From contig PSQN01000012.1 in NCBI GenBank assembly GCA_002989075.1, positions 558,001 to 622,000 on the forward strand: DNA of 64,000 nucleotides, written 5' to 3'. The stretch's first letter is position 1. Every line of letters begins with the position of its first letter. Source of the stretch: Arthonia radiata (lineage: Eukaryota; Ascomycota; Arthoniomycetes; Arthoniales; Arthoniaceae). Position numbers and translations under genes: made by a program. Below are positions 33,301 to 44,246 of this stretch, in pieces. Under the pieces are notes generated by a model. It saw only the letters and a program-made list of their open reading frames with translations. It made no database searches and was not told where the DNA came from.

Positions 33301-36300
33301 AACAAAAGACTTGGCCGGTGCTGGCTCTGGAATTTGTAGGGTGTCTTCACTGATGGCAATCAGGATCAAGTAGAGCACTAGCGGTAGGAATGCCTCGACA
33401 CGACTAGGAGGAAGCTTGCCAATGGCGGTCGGGTGCAGTGCGAGGTTCAGCATGCCCCAAATGACCTGACCAAATAACGATGTTTGAGTAAATGCCCCTA
33501 TGTCGGTAAAAAGTCCTGTCTTGATTGGCTTGAGATGCGGCTCGAATACCACGTCTTCGACTGGTGCTCCGCTGCCCCTCGCCTCGTTGCGCCTCCATGC
33601 ATTTTCAGATTCTTCTCGTTGGTTCTTGCTATAGTAATAGTTGTATGGATCGAGTTTGTCATACTGATCTGATCGAAGTTCAAAGGTGCCGGTATCCTGA
33701 AGTCCCTCTGGCGCCTTGTAGTGCGCGACAGAGGACAAAATCTGATCGAAGCCTGACACATTCGTTGAACCGAGGGTGATACGATCTGTCAAGTCAGAAT
33801 ACGGCAGTGGCTTAAAGCAAAGTGTGTGGACGATCTCGCGGATGGCCTGCGAAACCTCGGGTTTGGCGTCTTCGTCGACTGGTCTTAGCATAATTCGATC
33901 GCTGACCAGGACGATCAATAGGTGAATGAAGTCTTCGGCCACATCCATCAAATGATGGTCTTCCCATCCTTCAGGTAATGCAGCGTTACCTCGAATGAGC
34001 TGCTCCATGTGAAAGCGATCGATGACATTCGCTAAAAATGTCTCTGGAGGACAGACTATCATGGCAGTCTGTAGCAGGAAAATGTCTCGCTGCGATGTGA
34101 TCTCTCGCTGCGTGACTTGTCGAAAGGTCGTCATCTGATGGCGGAGACCAAAACCATTGCGCACCCACATGCCAGCTTTCAATTGCGCGACCCAGGCGAT
34201 GGTTCGTAGGGGCACATCAAACAGTGCGAGTAGGTATTGTAACGGCTCCAAACGTGGTATCTCAGCATCTACATTCGCACTGGGATACTTAGATAGAAGT
34301 GTCTCGTAAGTAAATCTCAGTTGCGACTGCAGCTGGGCTTTGGTCATACTCTTGCCTTCATCAACGACCCATGAGAGAGCCCAGTGTAGCGGATGGTGAA
34401 AGCTCATAGGTTCTTTCTCGATTACGAAATCGACTACAGGTTGCGTGGAAGCGGTGAAATCGGCTGTCCTGAGCTCAAACTCTGATGGATCGACAGCCTT
34501 GAAGCCGAGAACATGCCTAACCTCAGCGTTCTGGAACCGGACGTGCTCCACTCCTAGCGAATGCAGTATGGCGGTCCTGGCGATCTCTTTGACCGCTCGG
34601 CACATCGGTAGTGGGTCTTCATACATGGGCTCGGTGCCGATGCTGGGCTTCGTCCATCGGAAGGATTGTGCGAACAGTCGAATAGAACGTGCGAGATCCC
34701 TAATCAGCATGACCGTAGTCATCCAGGCATCTGTCTCAAATGGCACATGCTCGTTGGTGGCACGAACATTGGAGTCCATTCCTTGGAACAACTTCAAGAT
34801 ATCGAGGAATTGAAGTAAATAGTCGCCGTCGTCCCTGAGCCTCTGATGAGTGAACTTAGCCTCCAGCATGTACCTTAGATCGTTGAAGAAATGATGCACT
34901 CGACGGTTTGCGATAACGCCGGCTTCAAAGTTCATGCCTACAGTGAGATCGATATCTTCAGGGTTGCCGACTTTTCGCTTGGTGAGGAAAGTGTACAGGA
35001 TGGCCAGCAATCGGGTACAAAAGTTGCCTCGGTCGATGATTTCCGCGGTGATTGTGGGAGTGGTGAGCATCTGTAGCGACAGATTGATGATTGAGTGATC
35101 AGGCTCTCTATCCGAAACCAGATACAGCTGAGCTAAGACGCGATAGATTGCTGCAAAACGGAGCCCAAGGATCCGCTTGAACCGAGGAACTTTGATGACA
35201 GTCCCAATGTAGAGGCGCCGAAGGTTGTTCCGCAGCGTTTTCCACATTCGCAAGTCGTAAAGAATCAGGAAGTCGATCCGTACCCTTCTGTGGAAGTTTT
35301 CTTCAATAGGAGCATCGTAATTGGGATTGCGCTCCGCTACTTTCTTTCCTGTCTTTAGCCAATATCCGGGAGTTGCCTCCGTACCAGCGGATGTGAGTGC
35401 TGGACTTGCGACTGGAACAAGGTCGTCTGGATCATTCTGTGGCGATAGCATGGCCGCATCCTCGTCATCGTCTGACGACTGAGTTGCCGCTCCACCCGGT
35501 CCGGGCGATGGCTCGTCAGTAGGTAGAGGTGCTGTAGCTAACAATTCACCATTCGCTGTGACGACCGCGTTCTGAGGGGGAGCAACTATGCTAAGATCAG
35601 TATATGATCGTGACTAAAGTGAAAATCACCTTGTTAAGTAGAGGAAAGCTACTCCAGGCTGTAACGTCACGGCGGAGCCCGCCGGTATTTGCGAAACATG
35701 TCTGACAAGTGGTGTGACTGCGAGAGAGAGTACTTACTGAACACATGCTGCTGATTCATGCCTTGGTCATCTTCCGCTGCTTGTAATAGAGCCCTGATCG
35801 TGAAGTCATTATCGTCAATTTCGTCATCATTATCTTCGTCGTCCTCGTTGTCTTCTTCATTGTCTTCATTCTCTTCGTTATTCTCAGTTTCAGGGCCCTG
35901 TACATCATCAGCGTCTGGTTGGCCTGTCGCCGTAGCCCGATTAGCTCGAGCAGCAGCTCGCTGCGCATCTCGACCAGCCTGCCGTACCTGAGCGCGCGCT
36001 GCATGCATGCGATTGTATAGATCCCTTTCATGCATCTTGTGCAAACGATTGTCGGTCCTCTGATGATCTTTAAACCCCTGTCGACCGATCTGTAAGTTGC
36101 TGGCACTGCTTCCTATGCGCCATGGTTTCAACATCTCCGAGCAGACTGTGTCCATCAGTATATTGTGATCATCGCCCACGCTGCATGCAGAGATGTCTGC
36201 AAGCCATGCGATAATAGTGTCACACATCTGCTCACGGAAGAGGTCCCTAGAAGATCGAATAGTAACAGTGACTTTGATCTGCTCCAGTATCTTGGCCTTC

Positions 36301-37181
36301 TTTATGAGATCTTCCACGTCCTTTGAGGTGTCTACCACCGCTCGACCGACGAGGTCGATCTCGCGAGCTTTTTCTTCGCCGTAGCTCTTACGTCTCCGGC
36401 AAGCACGCGCAACTTGCTCTCTGACTTCATCGACGGTGTGCTTTTCGTCGTTCCATAGTATGATAGCGAACTCATCGCAGCTGTCTTTGGCGCCAGGAGC
36501 CCCATACCAGTCCGCACTCAGTCTTGCTAACCTCTCGTCACGCTGGATTGATTCCGCATGTTTCGGCAACCTCATTGACTCCGGCGCGCACGAGAAGACA
36601 TCGCACATGTAGTCAAAGACTTTTCCGATAGTCGATCTTATGCTCTCTTGCAGCTCTGGAGGAAGTGGTGAACGCTCTGATGCCTTTGCTGTGGATCCGT
36701 CCGCCTCGCTAGATTCCAGCGCCGTGTGTATGCCGCACTTCAGTGGCCGCACCCAAGCTTCGTCATCACCGCAGTCACAGCATCCTGATGAGCCTTCGGA
36801 TAGGTACACCTCGACGTGGTGGCCATCATGGTCTGAAGCTTCGAAGCACTTCTGGCACAAGACACACGTGGCGTCGGTCGTGCATGTGCGGCAGAAGTAT
36901 GTAGCCTCCTCGTGGTTGAAGATGTGTCCGCATCGCTTGCCTCTTGCTGCTTCTGTATATTCCGCGCCGCTGATCGGCCCTCTCGCCTCTGTTAACTTCC
37001 AGTCGATCTTATGCCTGGGCGGGCCTTGAGGGAAAAATAGTCCTAAGTGCTTTTGATCGTCGCCAGCAAGCGAATAGAAGAGAGCCCGAAGGAGGCCGCG
37101 CTCGTTCTCTTTGGTATATCTGTAATCTTTCTCATGCGGGAGCGATCTTAGATAGTGGCCTAAAGGCTTCGGCGTGATCAT
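30307..37181 (-). CDS. UBR1: N-recognin E3 ubiquitin ligase Ubr1
   Basis: It recognises destabilising N-terminal residues and ubiquitinates those proteins with Rad6-type E2s. I read four exons at 37181-35738, 35658-35630 (29 nt), 35571-30889 and 30831-30307. The introns are 79, 58 and 57 nt, giving 2,226 residues, normal for Ubr1. The UBR box is at about 82-150 (RCGHIFNHEEATYFC, CVLCQKC, GCCDCGDDEAW). A ClpS-like type-2 region lies at about 235-300 (FAIILWNDEKHTVDEV). An acidic Glu/Asp/Asn run follows near 445-470, and the RING-H2 spans about 1390-1545 (VCIFCQEE, CGHLMHYSCFETY, FVCPLCKAL). A C-terminal Cys/His cluster (CPTTKG, LCLFCGDIFC, GGCYRHQL) matches the autoinhibitory end. The 29-nt exon encodes TWSSFPLLNK; this reading avoids a 20-nt intron and keeps the frame. 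The start is MITPKPLGHYL at 37181; the frame upstream has no ATG. It converges on SWD3. Confidence 0.93.
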
Positions 37182-38570
37182 TTCGCGCCCAGCGCGTGAT
37201 CTTGAATTCTTGGGCAATATATGTAACGGTGGTCGGCGCAACTATCGAGATTGTGTTTGTGAGTAGAGGTAGAAGGGTAGTAGCAGGAGGAAGCGTGAGT
37301 AAGCGTGGAAAGAGGAAGGTCCGGATGACGCAAGGTGGCGGTCACAATGGATTTGGGAGACTGCGTTTGATCCGCGTATGAGATGCAGAAGGAAGAGAGG
37401 TATGATGCGTGATTCGTGATGTCAAAGAATAATAAAAAGTAGAGCAGTTGAGGGATCGGAGGGCAGTCATCAAAGCAAGCTGTCCAACAGAGCTTCCGCT
37501 ATCAAAGCTTCGCCCAGCTACGCGACATGCAGCTAATGCTATGAAATAGCGAGCCACGATCATGCTCTCTTGAGTTTGCGTGGGTTTGGAAATTCCATTC
37601 GCTGAAGCGCAATATGCTATTGACACACGAGAACCATCCTTCCTTGTCCTCCCCACTCGATAGTGCAACCCACTCTCATCGCATGCTCAGCAATGCGCGA
37701 CACTCTTCACAAAGTGCTGCGCCGATTGCGCAAGCCCGCCCGCTTATTCATTCTCGCTCGCCTCAATGTATTTGTGCTTTATGTCTTTCCATTGCCGCTA
37801 TCTGCGCGTTAGTGATGCATCCGATGTCGTCTGCGTCCATTCCGTTCTCTTACCCCTCGGTTCACGTAGTCCCATAGCTTAGTCGAGCCCGTTTCAAATG
37901 CGCTGCTTGAAGTCAGAGACCGATCGTCAAGAATGAGTCTTCACATTCGCTCGCGTACATTTCGAGGCCAAAAGCCGATAGGAAAACTATTCCCAGGAAC
38001 GTTTGATTTCGCCTGAAGATGCCACTGTGGTGATTCGACGTCAGTGCAGTCAGAGGGGTCGTATTTGAGGCTCAATCGTACTTGTATATGGAGGTGGTAA
38101 TCTAGGTGCTCTGGTTAGCATTGCTACAGCCCGGATAAGTCGGACTGAGAAGAGCCTACCGAAGGCATGGTGAGGTATGACGGTGGAGAGGAGCGGGCTG
38201 ATGGCAGACGACGAAAGGTTTGTGTCGTCGTCGCAGATGTGCTTTCGACGCCGTCGGCCTTGTTTAAAGGATATGGCTGCGGTATCGCTTGCTATGCAAA
38301 GTTCTACGTTGGATCGGAGTTGTCAGGTCGGCTTGGCATGGCAAAAGCTCGGCTCTGGCTGCCAAGCAAATCCGGGCCGAGGAGTCCGGGCCGAGAAGTC
38401 CGGGCCTTTAGACGTTTGTATTACCTTCACGAAGTTGATCAACTATTAATCGATTTATATTACGACATGGGATCCTGTCAGATACACTATTTGTCTAGAA
38501 CGGAACAGATTCGTGCCATCACGACCACTGAACACAAACCAACACTGCAGTAACCCTTTCTGCTACGCTA
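37182..38570. other. Intergenic, upstream of UBR1
   Basis: 1.4 kb with no supportable gene. Open frames at 37614-37877 and 38167-38553 are short and featureless. A 14-bp direct repeat lies at 38371-38406. This region marks the passage from the housekeeping block to the accessory block. Confidence 0.45.
38371..38406. repeat. Short 14-bp tandem repeat, 2.6 copies
   Basis: TCCGGGCCGAGGAG, TCCGGGCCGAGAAG and TCCGGGCC follow one another. Confidence 0.8.
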
Positions 38571-40551
38571 CTACCCCTTCCTCAACTTGACCCTGTCCAC
38601 CGCAGGCGTCAATGCCGTCGCCTTCCCATCCGTGTCCACCTCAAACACGAACATGTCGACGCCAACTACACCCCAGCGATGATAGTCAATGCTCAAGAAA
38701 TCCGCGTTCGCGCCGACGAACCCCGTGAACGGCCCAATGACAGTCGAGCTCGCCGTCGTTCATGGCACCAGCGTAGCTCAAGCAGTTGGGGTTTGGTCCA
38801 GCCTTGAGCGCGACCTGGCCCGCTTGGCCCACGTTTGGGGTCGGGACCGACGGCTCCAAGCGAAGAGGGTCTGTCGAGTCGTTGAAAAACGGGCCGGTGA
38901 GGACGTTGGTGCCGTTGTATGTCCACTGCGTGATTTGCAGGGCCGAGTCAGACTCGCCATAGCTACTCTGGTTGCACGCGATGGTGACTGACGTGTCAGG
39001 GATAGAGTCACACGTGTAGGTGCCGGCGAAGTTCAGTTTGGCCTCGGCGGCGGCCTGTGCCTCTAATGCGGGCAGCACGTAGTCGACGACCTAGTCTAGC
39101 ACGACCAGAGCGGCGTCGCCGCGGGTCGGCCCAGAGTAGGCGTTGAGCATCGCGAAGCTGGCGTCGTATTCCGGGATCGCCACAAGCACACCGCCGAACA
39201 CACCTGCGGACCCGAGTTTGGTGTACATGTCTGTGACCTTGGTGGAGTTGGGGTGGATGTAGCGGTGGATCTCCCAAGGGCTGCCGACGGAATCCGTGAG
39301 GCTGGCGGAGTGAGAGGTCGGCTTCATCCATCTGCGTGTGGCTTCGGCGGAGAGGAGTGTGTGGTTGAGGATACCAATGCCCAGCTTTTGCAGGTCGTGG
39401 ACGGTGGATAAAATGCCTCCAGATGGTGCGAAGAACGCTGGCACAACCGAGAAGAGGGATTTGGGATCCAAAGGGAGCACGGCGCGGGCAGTCGAAGCCG
39501 GATCGGTTGGAGCTGTGAAATTGGAAGAGGCATTCCCAGTGGCGCAAAGACGGTGTCCTGGTAGAGCGCTGGCATCGACTGATTGGTGATGTTGGGAACT
39601 AGGGCGCCCAGGAGCATGAAATCCAGATCCGAGTATGCAGGTGTGGTCTAGGGCTGGAAATTCCGTGGGATGTTGACAATGGTGGCAATCGCGTCAGATA
39701 GAGACACGTAACCAGTGTTGGTGCCCTGCAACACCGTTACTGCCCAATGGCTCCACGTGCTAATGTCGATGCGAGGTGCGCCGTATAATGTGGTAATATT
39801 CGGGTTGTAGAAGTCACCAGCGGGGCCAGCCACATAGAGACCAAGCTGCTTGGTGTTAATACCAAAGGTCGGCCGTCGGCCACATCAGGCGAGGGAAAAG
39901 ACCTCACGGTTGGGATGCCACACAATTGCGTAGCAAGCGACCAAAGAGTCGCCTTGTCCCACTGTATGTCCCAGATGGGATCCGAGGTTCCCTTGAAGTA
40001 CTTCTTAAAGTCGGGATTGACCTCAGTCAAAGGCCGGTTCCAGTCCTCCTGAGACAATTGAACCATACCGACGCATGTTGTAATCAGCTTTGAGACGGAT
40101 GCTATCAAATGAATGCTGTCGGCATCTACCTGCAATGATGTCAGACTTGATACTGGCGCCGCCGGCCTGTCTCGCACCAGCTCGATGGGCGCTGTAGACA
40201 ATTTCTGGGAGCAGGAAAACTTACTTTATTGGTCCCGCCTTCTGCATTAGCAACTTCTGGGCCAGTGTGATGGTATTGGAGATTGACGGCATCCGGGTCG
40301 TGAAGCGAGAAAATTCCGAGGGAAAAGGTGAGGTTTCCAACATCTGAGCAAGCGAGAACCTTGGGCCCGGTGTCCGGTTGGTTTTCAAAGAATCCATCGA
40401 AGACTGAGCTCAAATCTTCCCAGCTTGTCGCGGCCAGACTGTGCTCGTTGGACAGGTCAAGAGGCTGGGAGTAGGATCCGGCGAGGTAGTTCGCAACGAC
40501 GACAGAGGAACATAAGGAGAGCAGGATGTGGGAACAATGGAAGACGTGCAT
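38571..40551 (-). pseudogene. Broken beta-lactamase-like serine hydrolase, formerly secreted
   Basis: The family is the class C beta-lactamase/esterase/penicillin-binding fold, common in fungi with unknown substrates. It starts at 40551 with a signal peptide-like MHVFHCSHILLSLCSSVVVA. Exon 1 ends at 40225; a 95-nt intron leads to exon 2 at 40129, which carries the active-site SxxK as ASVSKLITT. Downstream blocks (YSDLDFMLLGALVPNITNQS, FFAPSGGILSTVHDLQKLGI, PWEIHRYIHPNS) lie in different frames. I count about three frame changes (near 39880, 39530 and 38750) and two in-frame TAG codons (39648-39650 and 39091-39093). Conserved order and Cys-containing C-terminal domain (FAGTYTCDS) remain. The true end is probably the TAG at 38571. 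Both nonsense codons fit CpA to TpA change, the RIP preference. Sequencing error could explain some frame changes but not all. Confidence 0.8.
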
Positions 40552-41700
40552 CTTGGTAGTAGCTATGCTGTGCAAATTCGGGTCATACTACACGAGTGTC
40601 TATGCTGGAGGCGGGGAACCCATTTCAATGAAGCCAGGTCAGGAGTGATTTTGCGCTCGAACTATTCACGGCTGGTCAATTCATTTTCAACTCAACCTAG
40701 CGTCTAGGCAGTGCTGATATACATAGCACGACTGCAGAGCCGGTTGATAGCGTGTTCTGCCGTCTCTTTCAAGAAGTCAATCAGGGGATAAATCAGGCCA
40801 ACAGCAAGGTTTCTTACACTGTCTTAGAAACTTTAATAATCTTTAACATGTCTGTGCTAAGTCTGTGCAGAGTCGTTATATCGCAAGTTTGAAGACGGAC
40901 TTACCATACTCGCGCGCTATTGTTGCGATCTTGCCAAACGCCGATTGTATGTGTTAAAGTCCATACAAACACGCTATCAACCCGTTCGGCTTCCTAGCTG
41001 TATAAGGTCCCACTCAATTACGTGGTTACGAGGTGCATGTAGAAGAATTCTACGCACTAGCCAATGATCAGACTATGCGGACGAATTCAAGTCGAGCAAT
41101 TATACCGAGCGCTAGAGCTTGGTCTTTGTTCCTGAATCGTGTTTCGTTGCGGCCAGCGCTAACAGTCTGGCAGTTCACGATCGTCTCGAGATCTTCTTTG
41201 GTCTGCGAAGAGAATGCAGTATCCTTTGATCCTCGGACAAAGGAGCAAATTTCGACGGCAGGTCGATTTACTTCGTCGAGAACATTTAAGGCTTGCAACG
41301 CTCAAATCAGGCCGGTGGGCGTTCAAGTCCTTGCAGCCACTCGGAGGGTCTATTGTTCGACCATTGGGCATGACGTTGTTTATGCAAACGTTGTAGGCGA
41401 CGCGGCTGAAGGAGTTGAGCGGTTGCGATGCGAAATACTCCACATTATTCTCCGTCATGCCTGACTACCCCTCTGCCTGGTGCATGTTGGCCACATGATG
41501 CCTGTATGACGAGAGATCTGGGCGAGAGGCATTGCGGTTGTCTAACAAACTTTGATTAGTCCTCTGATGGTTGAAATTGCGCTTCAATGGATTGCCGGAT
41601 CGATATAGCCAGCTGAATAGTCGGTTCGAAAAAGATATTTCGTCTAAACTAGTCCGGAACGCGTAATCATTAATATTTCTATTAACGGTATACACGTCCG
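40552..41700. other. Intergenic, no recognised gene
   Basis: Open frames on both strands at 41033-41464 (up to 143 codons) overlap each other and have no motif, signal peptide or membrane segment that I recognise. The composition is normal until about 41640 and then falls sharply into AT-rich DNA. Confidence 0.4.
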
Positions 41701-43210
41701 GTTATATAGGAAAATATCTCGCTTATACAGAAATTAATTAGAGTTAAAGATCTATAGAAGCTTAGCAGCTAATAATTATATACGTATATAGTATATATAT
41801 AAGTATTATATAATAAATATATTATATAGCGTATATAAATACTCCATATATATTAAATAAAATAGGCTAGTAAATATATTAACTCTAAATACTCTTAAAT
41901 ATAGTATCTTTTAGTACTAAACTTCTTTCTTTTCTCCTTATATTCTTATTAATATATAAGTAATATAAAATTAAATTTTTTTTATTAGCTATCTTTTTTA
42001 TATATAATTTATATATAGTTAGCCTCTAAAATAGACTATAAGCTAATTAAAGACTAAATAACTTATAAAATAAAACTTAAATATATTTATAGTATCTAAG
42101 TAATATATAATAAATATAAGTTTATTATTTACTATCTATTTAAATTTACTAGTTTAAATATTTTAAGAACTTAAAGCTTTATACTATTTAAACTAATAAA
42201 ACATATTTATAATATATTAAGTATATCTTTAATATATAGCTATTATATATTAATAATATAATAAAACTATATTTTAAGGTTATTAATCTAAATAGTACTG
42301 AAAAAAAGAGTTTAAACTTACTAATATTAATACTTAAGTATAAATAAAATATATAATATTTATATATAACTTATTTAACTATTATAAGTATAGATATTCT
42401 CTTTTTAAAGATTAAAAGTATAGAGTATTTATTAAGAAGTCTAGAGTAGTAAGTTATTATGTAAATAATATATAATATATCTATATAAATTATATATTAA
42501 AGATATGTTACTATATTATATATTACTATAAAAAGGCTAAAGTTACTAAAGATAGTACTAAGAATATAGCTACTATATTAATAATATTATATACTTACTA
42601 TAGTAAAGAAAATAAATATATCTAGTAATTTACGTACTAAAGATTATTTATAACTTACTGTCTATTACTTAGCTTACTAATGGAGATATGTTACTTAAAT
42701 TTGGTAGCTAGTAAGCAAAACTTTTTAGAAATATATTAGTTATAGCAATAGTAGTACGTAAAGATAAAGCGTACGTACTATAGATAGAGAAGTATTAGAT
42801 AGTAATTATAAGTATTACTTAGAATATAGTATTGTAGATTTAGTACCGTTAACTAGGGTACCTAGAAAAATATAAGACTTATTAGTTTACTATAGCCAAA
42901 ATAGATATACTAGAAGTAATTAGATGTAGAAGCCTATAAACTATACTGACTAACTAAGGCTATACGAGTAGTTAGCAAGAAGCTAGTAGAGCGAGCCTAG
43001 TAGAAATTAGAGCGAGTATACATAGACTACTAGGGCCCGTTTAAGCACTAGATACCGTTAGAAAGTTAGTATATACTTACTATTAGTAACGACTAAATAC
43101 AAAAATTATAGATCTACCTTAGAAAAGACCAAAGCGGCTTGATCTAAGCTTTTAAGGCTTAGAAACAGTAGACTAAGCGATAGAGCGGCCGTTAACTATA
43201 GATAGTACTA
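41700..43210. other. Extreme AT-rich block, RIP-like, unrecognised repeat
   Basis: 1.5 kb dominated by A/T and TA steps, with no long open frame in any direction. GC rises somewhat after 42640. The look is that of a repeat heavily mutated from C to T on both strands. I cannot assign it to a transposon family. The left part (41740-42560) is the most extreme and might instead be a separate, older element. Confidence 0.6.
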
Positions 43211-43681
43211 GGGTTCTCTATAGAATAAGATAGGAGAGGGTTTTAGGATCCTATCTTATTCCTATTCTGTTAGAAGAAGATTAGAGGCTAGGGCTAATAG
43301 GATAGAAGAGAGGTTTTAGCTTCTACTCCTATTCCTATTAGAGTAGGATAGGATAGAATAAAGAATTACTAGAAGGAGGATCAATATATTAGGGGCCTAG
43401 GGCTAAAAGTCCTATCAGAAATTAATTAATTGGAGCTTTAAGCCTCAATTCTACACATTTGGGGGCCTTTGGGGGCCGCATAGCCTTAGACAACTTAGAA
43501 ATGCATTCTAAAAAAAGATTATTTCAATTATAATTCCTATCCTATTTATCTAGGAATACTAAGAATAGGATAGAATTTTTATTTCTAGACTCCTATCCTA
43601 TTCCCAATTTAATAGGAGAGAGATTTTAGCTTCTATTCTATTCTATCTCCTATTAGGAAAACAATCTCCTATGGGGAGCCC
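43211..43681. mobile_element. MITE with 15-bp terminal inverted repeats and TA target site
   Basis: The left end GGGTTCTCTATAGAA and the reverse complement of the right end, GGGCTCCCCATAGGA, align with only C/T and G/A differences. TA flanks both ends (43209-43210 and 43682-43683), the target-site pattern of the Tc1/mariner superfamily. The 471-bp inside has no coding capacity and holds internal direct copies of a TTTTAGCTTCTA-containing segment (about 43314 and 43624). A short non-autonomous element is the best reading. Confidence 0.72.
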
Positions 43682-43799
43682 TAAGTGCTACTAGTATACC
43701 GGATAGAATATAGTAGAGAAAGAGTTGAATTACCTGCTACTTTTATAGTAAGAGAGGCTATAAGATAATATAGTGTTAACGTGTTATAAGTTGTATAGT

Positions 43800-44015
43800 A
43801 GATACTGTCGCTTAATTACTACTGCTAACCTTGCTAAATACGGCGGATAGACGGCCTACTTTTATAATCTTCTTGCTCGGCCTTCTCGCTGCTATTAGGC
43901 CTCAATCAGGCTTTAGTCAGGCTACTGATCGACACGCAGGTTCTGATATTGCTGCCTGTTGTAAGGAATAGCGGATACTGTCGCTCGATTGCTACTACTA
44001 CCGACCTTACTATTC
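43800..44015 (+). repeat. Two diverged direct repeat copies
   Basis: The segment starting ATACTGTCGCTTAATTACTA at about 43803 recurs as ATACTGTCGCTCGATTGCTA at about 43976, spaced about 173 bases apart. The copies differ mostly by C/T and G/A changes. Confidence 0.6.
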
Positions 44016-44246
44016 TGCTGCGCCTAGGAGTCTGCTTATATACCCTACTGTGGCCAGCTGGCTTCTACTATACTAGGTATCTCTCTGCCGCTGTCTTACC
44101 CTATCTATGGGTAGTTGCCGAGAAGGCTCCGGTCTGGGCCCTATTTGCCACCTGTTAGCTGAGGGAGTATTTACAACACTGCCCACGACAGGGACTCCCC
44201 TGTAATTGATGCCCAAGCAGTAAAGGAGTACTTACAAAAAACTCAA
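43885..44246 (+). repeat. Short interspersed repeat, copy A
   Basis: Its parts (ACTGATCGACACGCAGG near 43922, and GATGCCCAAGCAGTAAAGGA near 44209 ending GTACTTACAA) match the repeat at 44877-44995 in the same order. The copy is longer because extra sequence lies between the two matching parts. It ends exactly where P450-like sequence begins. Confidence 0.55.

Noticed and set aside
35717-35737. A 20-nt intron in UBR1 (GTAAGT to CAG)
   Set aside because: Shorter than fungal introns can be spliced. The 79-nt intron plus 29-nt exon reading gives normal sizes and keeps the frame.
41033-41464. Overlapping open frames of 99-143 codons on both strands
   Set aside because: No motif, signal peptide or splice pattern; neither frame could be preferred.
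43949-44158. 69-codon frame with a hydrophobic stretch, possible small membrane protein
   Set aside because: It lies within diverged repeat copies and has no support as a gene.
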